Positions 22,860 through 36,517 of a stretch of DNA of 64,000 nt are shown here, in pieces. The translations under genes were made by a program, and so were the position numbers. The DNA comes from Arthrinium phaeospermum (Eukaryota; Ascomycota; Sordariomycetes; Amphisphaeriales; Apiosporaceae): contig QYRS01000004.1 in assembly GCA_006503535.1 (NCBI GenBank), forward strand, positions 3,286,001 to 3,350,000, read 5' to 3'. Positions within the stretch are counted from its first letter, which is position 1; each line of letters opens with the position of its first letter. The notes under the pieces were generated by a model. That model was not told the DNA's origin. It did no database searches and saw nothing but the letters and a program-made list of their open reading frames with translations.

Positions 22860-25185
22860 TCTGTTGGAGAATATTAAAATCCCGAAACTCTGGAGGACAC
22901 CATATGCGAGTTTGTGGCAAACTGTCGGGCGAATGGGAGCGCTCACGACCGGTTGCTATTACATGACCGGAAGGACTTCCCTTGGTGGTATTTTAGGGCG
23001 ACGACACGACTGGCTTCATTGCACTTTACGGAATAAGAAAATGTCGGTTTGCGGGGCCATTCTAAGTCCTGGCCGCCCAAGTTTGGCTTCATTAGTATAG
23101 CCAGGTAGAAATATATCAAAATCTTGCCGAAACTTTGCCAATCTTCAATTCATACACAAGCGGTCCGCCTCCTAGGGGGCCGACAATGAAGAACGGAATC
23201 CCATAAAGCATTTGCTTCGGCATCTTCCGCGTCGTAGTAGCGAAAAACCACCTTTGGCACAAGGTACACCGCTACTTGCTGAACCAAGAAGTTTTGTATG
23301 GCATACCGGCTACCTACCTAATCCAGTGGTTTGTGGTTCGGCCTCAGCTTCGGCTTGGGCGCGCAAGTGTGAGAGGTGTAAATCATAAGGACTTGTTATG
23401 TAGGTATTATTTATGGGAGCGGACTTGGAGGTGTACGGGATGATATGTTACGGGTATCTAGCGTCGACACTAACGGCTTCGGCGATAAATGTAACCGTAG
23501 ATCTTAGAGTTAGCGAATTACTCATCGACCATATGAACGGTGAGCACATCCTTTTGGAAGTTTGAAGCCTGCAGGTGACAGGGTAAGTTGGGCTGGCAGA
23601 AGCTAGTGGGATTGCACAGCACGCCATCGCGATGCGCCATTACATTATCTCGGATCGAAGCCGGCTCGGATATTATTATCTATGATGACTTTCTCTCTTT
23701 GGCCGCGTTTCAATTGCTATGGATATTGACCAAAGTCTTCGATCCCCGATGATGAAACTCGCCTCGAGTTTCCCAACACCACACTTCTGGGAATAACCAA
23801 CATCGGATCATGATCAGGATGCGAGGCGGGCTCTTACTTATTTCGCGGACGGGTGTACCCCCTTCGCGCACCGTTGACTGCTGCGGGGTGAGGGAGTCCG
23901 AGTCAGCCAATGGCGTGTTGCACTTCCTTGTCTAAAGTGGGGGATCTCGAAGCCACAAGACCCCCCTTCGGCCTCGTCCTACCCTTTGCTTACTTGCCTA
24001 CTACCCTGGGCGAAGGATGCAATGAATGCTGCATGCAGGCGCTTATCACGAGACAGCCAAAAGGTCCAGCCTCCTCCTGCCCATCAGTGTGTGCGTCATG
24101 TTATGTTGATTTTGCCTGTCCCGCGGGACGAGGCGAGCGAACCGCTACGGACGTCTGTCCGTCCATCTCTCTGGCACACCACCACCACCACGATATCCTG
24201 GCTTCCGACAACGGAACGCTTCGCCGCCTAACGCTGACGGTTTCGAGGCCAGACAAAGGATGACACACATCGGCAATGCATCTCCGGGATAGAGGGCCTC
24301 CACGGCCGAGACACTTCTCTCGGTTACATTGATGTGTCTACTTACATATGCATACCTATGCTCTCTTGCGCTTTGCCCAGGAGGACGTCTTGTTCGGAGA
24401 TAGGCACTCGCTCGCTTCTGACTTGCGGGATCGCTTGTTGCCTTGCTCTGTGAAAATCACCGCATCATATACTTTCTAGTTGCCTGTCTGCGATCGCGAA
24501 CCTGCATACATGCACTCATATCTTTACGATATACTTATTGACGAGTAGTGTGGGTTTTGCAGTGCATGGTGGGAATAGCAAGCAGCGTATTCGGTGCTAG
24601 CAGAGGTTAATGCACTGTTGTTATTCCAGCATGGCGGCGGCTTAGCCCCGAGGCCCCCCCAAGAATCCAGTCATTGGCTTCTGGGGGGGTCGCCGACTCG
24701 CCGCCTCCACTTTTCGACGGTGCAGCAACGAATCAGGGGTCCAAACACGACAAAAATGCTTGCAGTGGGCCATGGCTTCATCCAGCTTAGGTTGGGATGG
24801 AAGCCGCAGATGACGATCCAAAAGTCCACCAAAGTCCACCCCCGGCCTGGACTGAGCCGAACTGAGCAATCCGAAAGGTTGGTGGTCAGGTAGTAGTAGT
24901 TGGTAGGTAGGTTGTCAAAGGTTTGCCCTTCTTCTCTTTGTCCCAGAAGAAGTTTTTCTCGATACCTTCTCCTACAAGTACACCTGTCCAGCAGCCGTGT
25001 CCTGCTTTGGTTTCTTCTTTTGGCCATTTTCTCGGCTCGTCGGTTCCCCAGATTGAAATCACGAATCTCGGTCAAGACGCGCCTTTTCCAAGTGGCGGAT
25101 CGTGAAACTTGGATTTTGTACTTCTCTTCATAAGCCTTCCCCCATCTTTTCAAGGCATTCTGGGGTACATATACTGAAGATCGCC
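22860..25185. other. Gene-free stretch, TRAX to MFS transporter
   Basis: These 2.3 kb have no open frame with family resemblance. They include tacctacctaatcc and ggtaggtaggtt type motifs, common in this window's intergenic DNA, and a short run of CAC repeats near 24178-24192. I see no gene. Confidence 0.55.
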
Positions 25186-27562
25186 ATGGCGAAAGATCAC
25201 AATGGCCCCAAACTACCGGCCAAGCAACTGGCTATTCTGGGTAAGTTATTTCAGTTCGCATCCCTTCATCAGCCCCATGGGCACGTTATACCCTCAAGGG
25301 TTGGTTGGAGCTATTCACCGCTCGACAGTCGCTTGGCCATAACTCGTGCCGCCAAGTGTCGCCATTCGGTTTCCACATTACCTCCATAGCTGTCAGTCAA
25401 TAGGTATTGTTCCATGGCATAACCCCTCTAGAGGGCTATGGATGATGTATGAGAGCCAATGTTCCCAAGAAGAAAAAGGAGTCAAATGCAAGCTGCATTC
25501 ATTCTTATTCACCACTACCTGGTTACGTGACTGTTGCATTACTAGTGTCGACGCACTCTCACCGTATCCGCAACAGGAACCTAGAATTATCGAGACAGAA
25601 CCAGAGGAATCTCATCTAGCGACAATATGAACGACCGGCATGACCAGGTATTCACTCCCAACCAACACAGCATGCTAACTTGCACATAGCCGTTGCACGG
25701 TTTGCCGAGCCCTTGGCCATGACCTCGGTCTTTCCCTACCTGCCTGAGATGATAGCAAGCTTCGATGTCCCTGAAAAAGACGTCGCCAAATGGGCCGGCG
25801 TCACCAGCGCCGTGTTCTCGCTAGCCCAAAGCGTTACCGCCGTCCCGTGGGGTAGAGCATCCGATCGGTTTGGAAGGAAGCCCATCATCATGATCGGATT
25901 GCTATGCACCATGATCTGCTTTTTGATATGGGGTGTGTCTACCAGTCTTGCCATGGCCATTACCGTACGGGCCGTGCAAGGGGCGAGCAATGGAAATGGT
26001 CAGTACCTACAATGCATCTATACCCACCATATGTGAATATTTGCTGACTGGAACATCATGTAGTTGGTATTATCCGAACCATGGTGGCGGAGCTGGTCCC
26101 CGAGAAGGAATTGCAGCCTAGAGCATTCTCCATCATGCCCCTGGTATGGAGTGTGGGCTCCATCTTCGGACCGGCGTTTGGAGGTCTATTTGCCAAACCC
26201 GCACAGCAGTTCCCGTCTATCTTTGGAGACAGTGCCTTCTTCCGCAACTATCCCTTTGCGCTACCGAATATGCTGGGCTCGGTCATATTCCTGGTGTCTG
26301 TTACCACCGGGACTCTGTTCTTGAGGGAGACTTTAGCCAGTAAAAAGCACGCCCGAGACTGGGGTCTGGTTCTGGGGGAGCGTCTCACTGGCTCGTTCAA
26401 ACGCCAAGAGCACCAACGTCAGCGACGGTTCTCGTTCCAAGATGACGAGGCAAGTGCTCCATTGCTACAGGCCGATCTGATCCGCAAGCGACACCAAGCA
26501 GCTCTCAACGCCAAGACTGAGAAACCTGTACGTCCGTCGATGAAATCGGTGTTCTCGCGACAGTCGGTTATCACTCTGGTTGCCTACACTTTCCTTGCCC
26601 TTCATAGCGTTGCCTATGACCAACTTCTGCCCGTATTCTTACACTACAGCCCGGAGAAGCATGATGCGTCCAACACACGTCTGCCTTTCTATTTCAGCGG
26701 TGGCTATGGTCTGGAGTCGGGTCGCATCGGGACTATCAACATGAGCTACGGCATCGTTTGCGGTCTCGTACAGTTCATTCTTTTCCCGCCCCTGTGCTCT
26801 TACTTTGGCACATTGAAGTGCTTCCGAGGTTGCGCGGTGGCTTTTCCTATTGTGTATCTGCTTACACCCTACACGGTGCTCATTGAGAACACACCTCTGC
26901 GCTATACCGCGCTGGCGAGTGTCATGGTTCTGAAGGCCGGCGCCGTCATAATTGGGTTCCCTTGTACGACAATTCTACTCACCAACAGTGCCAGCTCACT
27001 CGCCATCCTCGGTACACTCAACGGCTTTGCCACAACCTTCAGCGGATTAGGGCGTGCGGCCGGCCCGGCCATGGCAGGTGCTGCCTTCTCCTGGGGTGTG
27101 AAGCGTGGCATCGTCTCTGTACCGTACTGGATCCTTGCAGCCGTCGCTGCCGTCGGTGCGATCCCCGCCTGGTGGATCGTGGAAGGGGATGGACCGTCCG
27201 GATCTACGCCCCCGAGCCAGGAGGACTCGGAAGCCGAGGACAGCGATGGGACTGCCATAGCTGACTCGGACTCGGACGTCGATGCGCCGCTGACAATGTC
27301 GGGACGCACTCAACCTCGCACCATCTCGTTTAGTGGCGACGAAGGTCGCAGACAGTCAAATGAGACTCAACGGCGCCTTGACGCTCGCCAGCATGACTCG
27401 ACAATTCACGAGCCTAACGCTGGCGACGACCTGCCCCTCGTGGGGAGCTGGAAGAGCAACCAGGGTCTCAAGGCAGCGGCAGCAGCAGCAGCAACAGCGT
27501 CTGCGGGCTACGGAAGCATCGACCAGCGTGCAAACAGCAAGAAGCTGTTGGATGAAGAGTGA
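25186..27562 (+). CDS. MFS transporter, DHA1/ZIFL-like
   Basis: Exons 25186-25240, 25690-25998 and 26064-27562; 620 aa. The first helix RFAEPLAMTSVFPYLPEMI, the loop-2 motif GRASDRFGRKP, and the pattern GPAFGGLFAKP are typical of fungal relatives of zinc-induced facilitator-like and tetracycline-type exporters. About 12 membrane segments surround a long central cytosolic loop (roughly residues 245-305) that contains an RRFSFQDDEASAPLL segment. The C-terminal tail of about 110 residues is acidic, then Ser/Gln/Ala-rich. Substrates of this fungal clade are largely unknown; drug, amine or metal-chelator export are possibilities. Intron 1 is 449 bp, the longest in the window. The donor of intron 2 is the less common GTCAGT. 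Confidence 0.9.
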
Positions 27563-28870
27563 TATACATGCTACTACTAGAATGATTCTTGGATGCCCCC
27601 CTCAAAAGGCAACAAGAAGGGCATGGGGAATATGTGCGGCAGGGAAACAGTAGACTGAAAAACGGTTATACATGAGCGAGGTTTCGCTTGCATTTCTTGG
27701 CGTCGCAGCGGGCTTGACTTGCTTTATGATTGGGGCATAGCGGTTGTGGCACTTATATATCGAGCCATATATACTTATGAATTAATGTTAAAGGGTTTTC
27801 CATATACTAATAGTCTATAGTGAAGTGACTCTTGCTTGGCCCCGAAAAGTCCGCCCCTTCAACGTGGTGGTTTCCCCATCCATGATGGTTGTCACGCATT
27901 GAACCCAAGATTTAGGCTGCGCAGAGTCTGCCATGGTTCACCAAGAGACGCACCGCTTGGTTCACGTATCGCATCGGATCATTCGAGGATACGTATCACA
28001 TGGCGCCAGTCAGGCTAGGTTGAACACACATCACGAAGAACAATTGCGATCACTAGGGAGGAAAGATGTGTAGAGTAAAATTCTCCTTTATTACAAAAAA
28101 TTATGAACACCGCCGTTTGCAGCCAGACCAACCGCCCATGCGTTTAATTTGTACGTGAGTATCATCATTATCCAGCTCCTCGACCAACCGACCGACCAGC
28201 CAACCAACCATCGTAACATGCAAAAGAGAGATGTAACAAAAAGAACGGCTCGGCCGTCTCTTTATGCGAAACACCGGAAAATGGTCGTAGTGGTAGTGGT
28301 GGCGGCGGTGGCGAAAGTGAGATAGAGAGGGAGGGAGAAGGGATGGGGTAGTAGTAGGTAGTAGGGTAGTAGGTAGGTACGGAATATCCCACAACGACAA
28401 CAAATACGCTCGAAGAACCGCTAAACACCGGGAATCCTATTATATGAATGCCACGCCCACACGCCACGCAAACATACACCCACACAAGAAACAAAAAATA
28501 GCCCATCTTCCCTTCCCTTCCCCCCCGTCGCCGGGCATATTCTTGTGTCTTCTTTCTCGGAAAGAAGATTGTGTACGTTGAATGATCATGTGCTGCTGTT
28601 GCTCGCCGATGTACGTACCCCTTCCCCCTTTGTTCTTAATAGATGTTCATGATTTTCATGCCGGCATAAGTCTTCTTCTTCTTCTTCGTCTTCTCTTTGC
28701 TCGGATGTCTCGTCTCGTCTCGATTCGTCTTTCTCTTATGCTTCATGTTTCTCCTCTATTCGCCAGCAACTGATTGTCGTGATGTGATGGGTAAATGGGT
28801 GCGACTTCAACACACTGGCTCGGCTCGGCTCGGCTCACTTCGTATTAGATTAGACCATTAAACCGTCTTA
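27563..28870. other. Convergent intergenic region
   Basis: These 1.3 kb lie between two converging genes. They contain short purine-rich and gta/gtag repeats (about 28318-28380) and cttctt repeats (about 28671-28695). No supported coding frame. Confidence 0.55.
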
Positions 28871-31800
28871 TTATTGCGTCCGGTAGAACTTCTTGTAGAG
28901 CAGGTGCAGCAAGAGGTTGACGTTGAGCCGGAGGTTGCCCTCGAACTGGTTCATGAATTGGTGGGCCTCGAACTGGGCCTGCAGCAGGTCCTCGATGGAA
29001 ACCGAAGCGCTGGCGCCCGGGATCTGGATGTGGCCCCGACTACCCTCGAGGTTGAAGACGCCGACCTCGTCGCAGGAGATGGTCAAGTTAATCACACCCC
29101 AGTCGCGATCGGGGACGCCCTGCCACGAGACCACCACGCCCTTCTCGTGGAGCTGGCGCACGCTGTACTTGTACGAGCCAAACTTGGGCACGCGGCCGGA
29201 ACGCTCCAATTCACGCTGGTGGTTGTACTGTTTCGTGAAGGGAAGGAGGAACCGTTTTTTGCTGTTTTCATTGTTAGCTTCCTGTCATTCATGTTGGGGT
29301 GCATTAGAATGAGTTACTTACCCCTTGTGCTTCTGGAGCGTCGCCATGGCTTGCTCAATGTAGTCGTCGTAGCTCTTGCGTTGCTGCTCCAGGTACTTGG
29401 CCTTCTCGTGCAAGTTACCCAGCGTCAATCGGACACCTTCCAGTTCGCGCTGGCGTTGGACTCGGCGCCTGCTCTTGGTGCGGATATCGAGAGCGATGGC
29501 GTTGAGGACATCTTGATAGTAGTTTTGCTTAGAGATGCGTCCGAGTTGCTCGAGGCGCATGATGTTCTCTAGAGCGTTGCGCTTCATGTCGAAGTATGAC
29601 ATGCGTGTGACATCGACCATGTTGGCGTCCGAGTAAGCACCCTTGGTGTTGCTTCCATTGTTGAAGTCATCACGAAGGACTTGAGCCCACTTGCGCTCGT
29701 CCTCCTCTGACGGAGGACGGACCAAGATTTCGAGCAGGTTGGCGCCTGTTTGCACACGGATGATATAGAGAATGCAGCGCTTGGTCTCCATGAACAGGGC
29801 CTTGGCCTCTGCGTCAGGGTCTTCGGTTTCGTGCAGTTTCGGGGTCAAGAACATCTGGATATCCGAGGAGCCAGCGGCAAGCATTTCACTCTCGTTGTTC
29901 TTGGCACTACCAAGATCTTGCATAATCTCGCGGAGGATGTCATCGCGGTTGGGGCACATGGCGGGGAGCTCTGCGGCGACAAGGTTGTGGATGGCGAAAA
30001 TGTCCGTCATCTTGATGTAGAGGGTGGGTCGGTTCTTGGCGTAGAGGTCGTTGTACTCATCAATGTCGAATGTGCTCTCGGCGTCGGGAACCGAAATGAG
30101 GTCGTTGGTGATTTGGGCCAGACGTTCCGCCGCATCACTCACAAAGGCATTGAGCGGCTGGAGGTAGATGTTGTCTCCGCCGAATGGACGCCCCGAGGCA
30201 ATCTGGCCGAGCACCTTGGAAACTTCGCTCAGGTTTCGCTTTTGTAGCGGGCTCAAGGTTTTCTCGATGACGCCTACCTGCTCAGGGTTGATGACGGCAG
30301 GTTGCAGGTAGAATCGCCAGACCCAGTTGCTCACAAGTTGGAGTACTTGGTGTTGAGGCTCCCTCTTGAAACGTTGGCACAACGCCTCGAAAGTCTGCAA
30401 GCAGATGAACCGCAATCCATACGGCATCTTGTGCAAGAAATCTTCGAGCGCGTTCAGGAACTGGTCGCAGATCTCGCGCAGGTCACGGAGATGGTCGATG
30501 AAGAGCTCGCGGGTTTCTGGATCCTTGATAGCCAGGTCGCGGGGAATGTCCAGGGGTCTGCGGCTGGGGCGGCCGGTTCGGAGCTCCTCGTTGTTGATTG
30601 CAGATCGGTAGATTTGCATTGGGTCGCTCTCGAGATCCAGAGCGGGGTCTTCAATGATGTTGTCTCGAATCAAGGGGCCGAGGAGATCCCTCAGGTACTT
30701 GCGATCCCGGGGCGATCTGGTGTAGTTGTTGAGCAGTTTGGACCAGAAGAAGTTGCCACGCAAATAATCCTGGATGGTGTTGCATGACTCGACTTCTTCC
30801 CAGATCGACCTAGACATCAGCTTCAAGAGGTAGTACTCCTCTCTCCGCTTCTGGGCGTAACCGAACAAGCCCATCATCAGATGCTCAATACGCTTGCACT
30901 CCTTCTCGGCGGTACCTTGCTCTCGAACGCGCTTGAACAGGCGAGCGAGGTACTGAGGCTGGGTCTGCAAGTTGAAGAAGAGCTGTTGGTAGGATTCAAG
31001 CTTCTTTCTTGAACTCTTGTTCAAGGCCTTCAGATCGAATTGGTTGGCAGATGCCATATTGGAGTTGGCGAGGAGGTTGCTGGTATGGCCGCCAAAGTTG
31101 TTCTGGTGGCGAACGACCTCGTCCAGGGTGATCTTGTTCTTGACCAGCAGTGCGATCTTGATGTCCAGTTGATCAATGTATTGCTCCAGCATTTCGTTTT
31201 GTCGCACCTGCTGTACGACGGTTTTGCGCATTCTCTCGAACTCAATCTCTTCGTTGAAGTCGAAGTCGCTGTCGTTCAACAGATGCACAAAGTTCTTGAC
31301 AGCGCCAACAGGGGGGTTCTTGCCAGTTGTAAGGCTCTTGTAGGCCTCGCCCTGCAGCTTGCCACGGACAAAGCTCTGGATCTTGATAACCTTGGACATA
31401 TTCTCGTTGAAGTGCTTCCTCTTCTCCTCAAAGTTGATACGCACGATGAATCCCTTGGCGATTGCTTGGAGCTCGCTGATGGACTCTTCGTGTTCGTCCA
31501 GCTCAGCAAGCAACTCACCGAGCTGGGCTCTGCACAACATGGCGCGAGCCAATGCTTGCAGTGAAGTAATTTCCTCCTCGTGTGACTGGAGCTCAGTCAA
31601 GAGAGCTTGATGCTGTTGCCTATACAGCGAACCAAGTATCCTAGCTTGAAGGTCCGTAATGGTAAGAGACTCCTCCTCAAGCGCATCAAGATCTTCCGCA
31701 AGATGGGCACGTGTTAACATGGCCCGGGCGAAGGCCTGCAGCTCTGTGATAGCTGGCTCCTCAGCACTCAACGCTTCGAGCTTCTCGCTGATCTCGCGAC

Positions 31801-34291
31801 GGACAGCCGCGGCGCGGATTTGAGACTGCAGAGCACCTATCTCTGCCTCGTGTTGGTGGAGTTCGGCCTTGGTGGTCTCGATATCTGAGCGAACCTTTCC
31901 TGCACGGCTCATGGATTGAAGGGCTTCCCATTGCGGTGCGAACTGCTCAAGAGATTCGCGCTGTTGCGAGACCTGATCTCGAGTGAGCATTGCCTTCACG
32001 GCAGCTTGTAGCCGGGTGATAGCAGGCTCCTCTAGGTGGAGTTCATGCAGATCCGCCTCCACGCGGCCTCTAAGCAGCATGCCCCGGATCGCTGACTGCA
32101 AATTCTTGACAGGGCCTTCGGTACTTTGGGTCTCCTGCCGTTGGACATGCAGCTTTTCCCTGGCGAGATAGCCCTTGAAGACAGCCTGGACGTTCCTTAT
32201 AGGACCATCTGCCGCCCACAGCTGAGACTGCGTGTCGCGCACCCTTTCCCTGGCAAGATAACCTTTGAAGACAGCTTGGATATTCCTGATAGGACCATCT
32301 GCATCCGATACCTGAGATTGCGTGTCTCGCACCTTTTCCCTGGCGAGAAAACCTTTGAAGACAGCCTGGACGTTTCTGATAGGACCATTTGCCGCCAGTA
32401 GCTGGGATCGCGTGTCTTGTACTTCGTGGCGGACTTTCATGGCCCGTATCATGCTCTGAAGCTTGGTGATGTTCTTCTCCTTGCTCTTCCAGAAGTTCTC
32501 CCTGTTCATCAAGTTACTGCGGACCAGGTATCCGCGAGCTGCACTCTGTAATTGAACAGAGAATCTCTTCATCTGGAGCCGGTAATCCATGACCTGTCTT
32601 GTCCAGTCACCTCTTATCCTGGATTGGAGGTCGATGATCCAATCTTCGGAGTCCCAGAGACTGTTCATGATTTGGCCGAGGCTCAGGCGAAGCAAAGCGC
32701 CGCGCATTTGAGCCTGGAAATCGATAATCATTTCTTCATTTTCGGCCAACTCCCTGTCGATACGCTCCTCTTCCGTCTCTTCTGGTTCAGGTTCCGGCTC
32801 CGGCTCTACTCCAAAGTCGGCACCCATATTGCCAAAGCTAGGCATGCTGATTCCGAGCTTATCCAGTCCCTTTTGCATGGCCTCTAGTTCGTGATGTTCG
32901 AATTCAAGTTGACCAACCAAATTGCCGATCCTGAAGTCCACGATCCCCTTTCGAAACAACAGCCAACTTAGAGCATGGATACAGTAGATGACCTTTGGGA
33001 TATTCTTTTTCTCGTATAGATCGATCAATTCGAAGCGAAACAAATCAGGTAGTTGAACCTCATCCAGATATCTGAAGAAAGTGGCGACGTTGTCCCAGTG
33101 CCGGGCTTGAAGGCGTTCATGGCGGAATATTCGAAATCTGCGTTCGGGATTTAAAGCCTCGACGACCTCTGCGAGTGTGACACCATCCCTCAGAGCCTCC
33201 TCCAGCTCGACAATGGGCGGGATTTGCTGATGAATGATGTCCTCGATCCACTCCTTTGCCTCACCAATATGGCACAGATATTCATAGGCTTGCAGAAATT
33301 GGCGCTGCTTGTCCATCCAATTTCGTCCGCCGAAACCGTATTTATCGCTGGGGCCCGCTCCGTTGGCATTGCCGAGTCGCTGCAGTCTCCGGCGACCGCG
33401 AAGACCTACGACCTCTTGGGTAGGAGATGTGAGTGTGAACTCTTCGGCCGCACCAAGCGTTGACAACGTCCGAAGTTGACTTGTAGAGGAGCGCCCCAAT
33501 TTTGCGAGGTCTGGCGCTGCCAAAGGAGAATGTGGAACACTCGGGGAGTAGCTATGAGACACCATGGGACCTGGCCTGATCGAGTCAGAGCGGGTGAGTA
33601 ACATCGAGGTCGGCCGCGCGTTACTTGTTCGAGCGGTCACTGGCCGGGCCTCGGGAGTAGGTGACGTGCTCCCGTTCGAAACGGAAACCCTGCCCATATC
33701 TATAGTTTTCCCGCGCTCATGATGATGAGAAAGCTTGCCGACGTCTAAACTTTTCCCTCGTTCATGAGAATTGGAACCATGCCGCGGTGGCGTCGGCGTC
33801 CGGGTAGGTGACGTCTGGGTGGGCGTCGGCGTCGGCGTTGTCCGTATTGTTGTTGTTGTGCGGTGGGAAGGTGGTGACGGCGTAGGTGAGGGTGCAGAGG
33901 CTTTCCCCGCGGGTGCTTGTGGCAGAGGCCGCAGAGACTGGCGCGCCATGTTATATATGTCTTGAACATTGGCCTTTGGTTCATCAAAGGTGTTCGCTCT
34001 TGTTAATCTGGAGGGGGCTTGGCGGATGGGCATCTCCTGGCGTACGGGCATGGGCGCCTCGCTCATACCGCGCTTATGGGCACGAACCGTGGGCCCAAAG
34101 ACGCTTGAGATGGATGAATTGGTGCTTGCCCTCCCGAAGTCGTAGTTGTCGGAGGTATATGAGTAACCAGACGAAGCCGACGACGAGGTCGTTGAGAGCG
34201 TCGAGGGCTGGCGGTTGACGCCATTGACGCTGTCGAGATTGGCGTAGTCAACAGTGTATGACTGCCTTAGCGGATGCGGTCGGTGCGACAT
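28871..34291 (-). CDS. IQGAP cytokinesis scaffold (Iqg1/Rng2/SepG-type)
   Basis: Exon 1 is 34291-29322 and exon 2 29261-28871; 1786 aa. Splicing restores KHKGKKRFLLPFTKQYNHQR, a diagnostic junction in IQGAPs. Order: a disordered Ser/Thr/Pro-rich N-terminus (1-320), a calponin-homology domain (about 325-450), a long array of IQ-type motifs (about 520-1000), a coiled stretch, a RasGAP-related GRD (about 1100-1440, with PYGLRFICLQTFEALCQRF), and a RasGAP C-terminal domain ending near 1780. In fungi this protein links actin, calmodulin/myosin light chain and Rho-type GTPases, and drives contractile-ring or septum assembly. GRDs of this family usually bind rather than activate GTPases. The IQ array includes three nearly identical 30-residue units. 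The 60-bp intron near the 3' end uses the CTAAC-downstream AAAACAG acceptor; the next AG would put the C-terminus out of frame. Confidence 0.95.
32158..32427 (-). repeat. Tandem 90-bp coding repeats within IQGAP IQ array
   Basis: Three consecutive units of 90 bp begin at 32158, 32248 and 32338 (ccctggc anchor). They encode units such as AVFKGFLAREKVRDTQSQ followed by a DGPIRN(I/V)Q linker. Divergence between units is low compared with the other IQ motifs, pointing to recent internal duplication. Each carries the IQ core (V/I)QxxxKGxxxR. Confidence 0.85.
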
Positions 34292-35859
34292 ATTGTTGTC
34301 GACGCCAGTTGGCGACGGCTAGAACGGTGAAGGATTCTTGTCCTTGAGGTTGATGTTTGCGCCGTCGTCGTCGGTTATTGAATGCTGCATTACAGCTGCC
34401 GGTGGTAGATCATTCCAAGGCTGAGCGGGTGTGTACTTCTGTTTGAGGGAATCGGCGGAAATAATTGCAAACAGAAGCAAAACCTAGGAAATACAGGCGA
34501 GGGCGGAGAGGCCGGGCAGCTGAAGGGATATGGCGAGGGTTGGAAGGGCTGCTGCGCTGTGTAGCGGAGCGCGGGTTGTTTTGCTTGCTGTTTGTTAGTC
34601 CACAGCGAAGGAGGGGATCCAGGGCGCAAGCTCCGGGGATGTTGTTGACGTCTCAATTCCCAAGGCCGGGCTCTAAAACAAGTAGAATTTGATGAAGAAC
34701 CCAGATGGGAAATGGGATGGCAATGCGTGTAAATGAAGACGAGACGAAACCAGGCCGGCCGTAGCGCGCAGTTTTAGTGTTTGGGTCCAAATAGATGGCA
34801 ATGTAAAAAAAGCACTGAGATGAGATGTGGTAGCGCGCAGCGCACAGAGGCGGAGGCTAGAAGCGGCAAGAGTAGGACGGGCGGTCAGTTTTTTTGACCA
34901 GGACAGGTACAAGTAAAATTGCAAGGTGAGGGTATCGTCAAATGCCCAATGGAGGAGATTTACAAGGCCGATACACTCTATTCAGCCACGGCCATTAATA
35001 CGACCTCATTATACGGGCATCGGGCAGATATGATCGTTGATGGACAAGGTAGGCGATTCCCGTTCAGTCGGTGGAGGGGTTGGGGAAGGTCTTCACTTGT
35101 GTGTCCTCGCTTTGTTTACTTTCGGGAGGTGCTCAGGCAACGGGCGGGCGGCAAGGATGTGGGCACTTTTTCGTGGTGTGGGTGGACAAGGTGGGCCACT
35201 GGTGGGAGGTGGTTGGAGCCACAAGCACGTCAGCGCCTTCACCAACTCACCCCACTTTCAGCCCAATCAAGAGGCACCTTGCCGACTGACTCCTGACTGG
35301 CCCAGCCACCCTCCGACACGAATATCGTTCAAGCCACAGCTGCTGTTGGCCTTTTCAATGCATGCTTCATATGAAACCACCTTATGCAATGCAGTTTCAC
35401 CGGCCACGTTCTTATGCTAGAGCCTAGTGCTGGCCATGGCCTGATAAGCTTCCGATAAGCTTCTGATAAGTCTTTCTGCTGAATGAATTGACCCGATAGG
35501 GACCCCACTAAAACACATTCAATTCTGGTTCGCATGTTGGCTCGTCAATACTGGCTCGTCAACGCTGGACTGACGTCTGAATTGAAAGAGGGTATTGATC
35601 TTATCGATTATGATGAAATTCCCTTGAATACTGCGTTATACTATGTAAATATGCATATTGTTATTCCGTTATTGTATGCCCTCGATCGTACCTCAATCGC
35701 AAAGTTCAGCGGGCAGTTTTATCGATGGGAAGCTATCGAAATTCGTATAAGGTTATTCGCATAATGTATTGAACTTCAACGCACTTCCCATCCCTATCGT
35801 GGCCCTGTCTTCAGCCGTCATAAGCGGACTTGCTCCTCACTGTGAGAGGCGTACCAGCG
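34292..35859. other. Upstream region of IQGAP, no gene seen
   Basis: This 1.6-kb stretch upstream of the IQGAP start shows no recognisable coding frame. A small imperfect repeat of gataagctt(c) occurs at about 35441-35470. It likely includes the IQGAP promoter and leader. Confidence 0.5.
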
Positions 35860-35899
35860 TCACCTTTTCACTGGCAAGACTGGGGAGCTTGAAAACTGG

Positions 35900-36309
35900 C
35901 CTGATGTCCGTATTCGCTGGTTACCGTTCGGGTCTTTGGAAGACATAATGAAAGGGTAGACGAGCATCTTCCCCGCGCCGACGATGACGACGGCGTCGCC
36001 AATTGGGTAGACGGTGCTGACGACGAAGACGACGGGTTGGGACGCAAGCTCGCGCAAATGCTGTGGCCAAAGCCTCCCGCGTGCACCGGCGCCCCTCCTG
36101 TCGTCATCGACCCATCCGCCCAGCCTTACCTGACTGTTGACGACTACATCGTGACCGTTCACGCCTGGCTTCGGACGCACCGAGACAGCATATTGCCCGC
36201 CCGAGCCGTGCACCAAGACGGATCAGCCCCCACGATCACCAGTCTTTTACATGAACTTTCTGGGGTTGAATATAATCACTCGGGATGGCGGGAAAGGGCC
36301 CTGCGATAG
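35900..36309 (+). pseudogene. Possible remnant of an acidic protein of unknown function
   Basis: An open stretch on the plus strand reads as plausible protein: an acidic segment (ADDDDGVANWVDGADDEDD), then GRKLAQMLWPKPP, then PYLTVDDYIVTVHAWL. Composition and codon pattern look like coding DNA and not noise, but there is no credible start and the frame ends at 36309 in apparently random sequence. The opposite strand also has an open frame (35860-36216), but its protein looks less natural. I do not recognise a family. A decayed or truncated gene fits best. Confidence 0.35.
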
Positions 36310-36517
36310 GTCTCGTGGACATCTTGATTGCTTAGCACACTTGCAGCTTAGCATTTACGATCTATATCATTTCCTCTGGAGCCCTCCTCGTTCCCAAGCA
36401 GTCGAATCACCAAGCCACTCGCCGGATGCCCTTACAAGCTTGATAGTCATGCCCCGAGGCTCTGCGCCGCTGGCCGCCGTTCGCGCCGTCCTCGCCGCCG
36501 TCGATGGTGTGTGTAAA

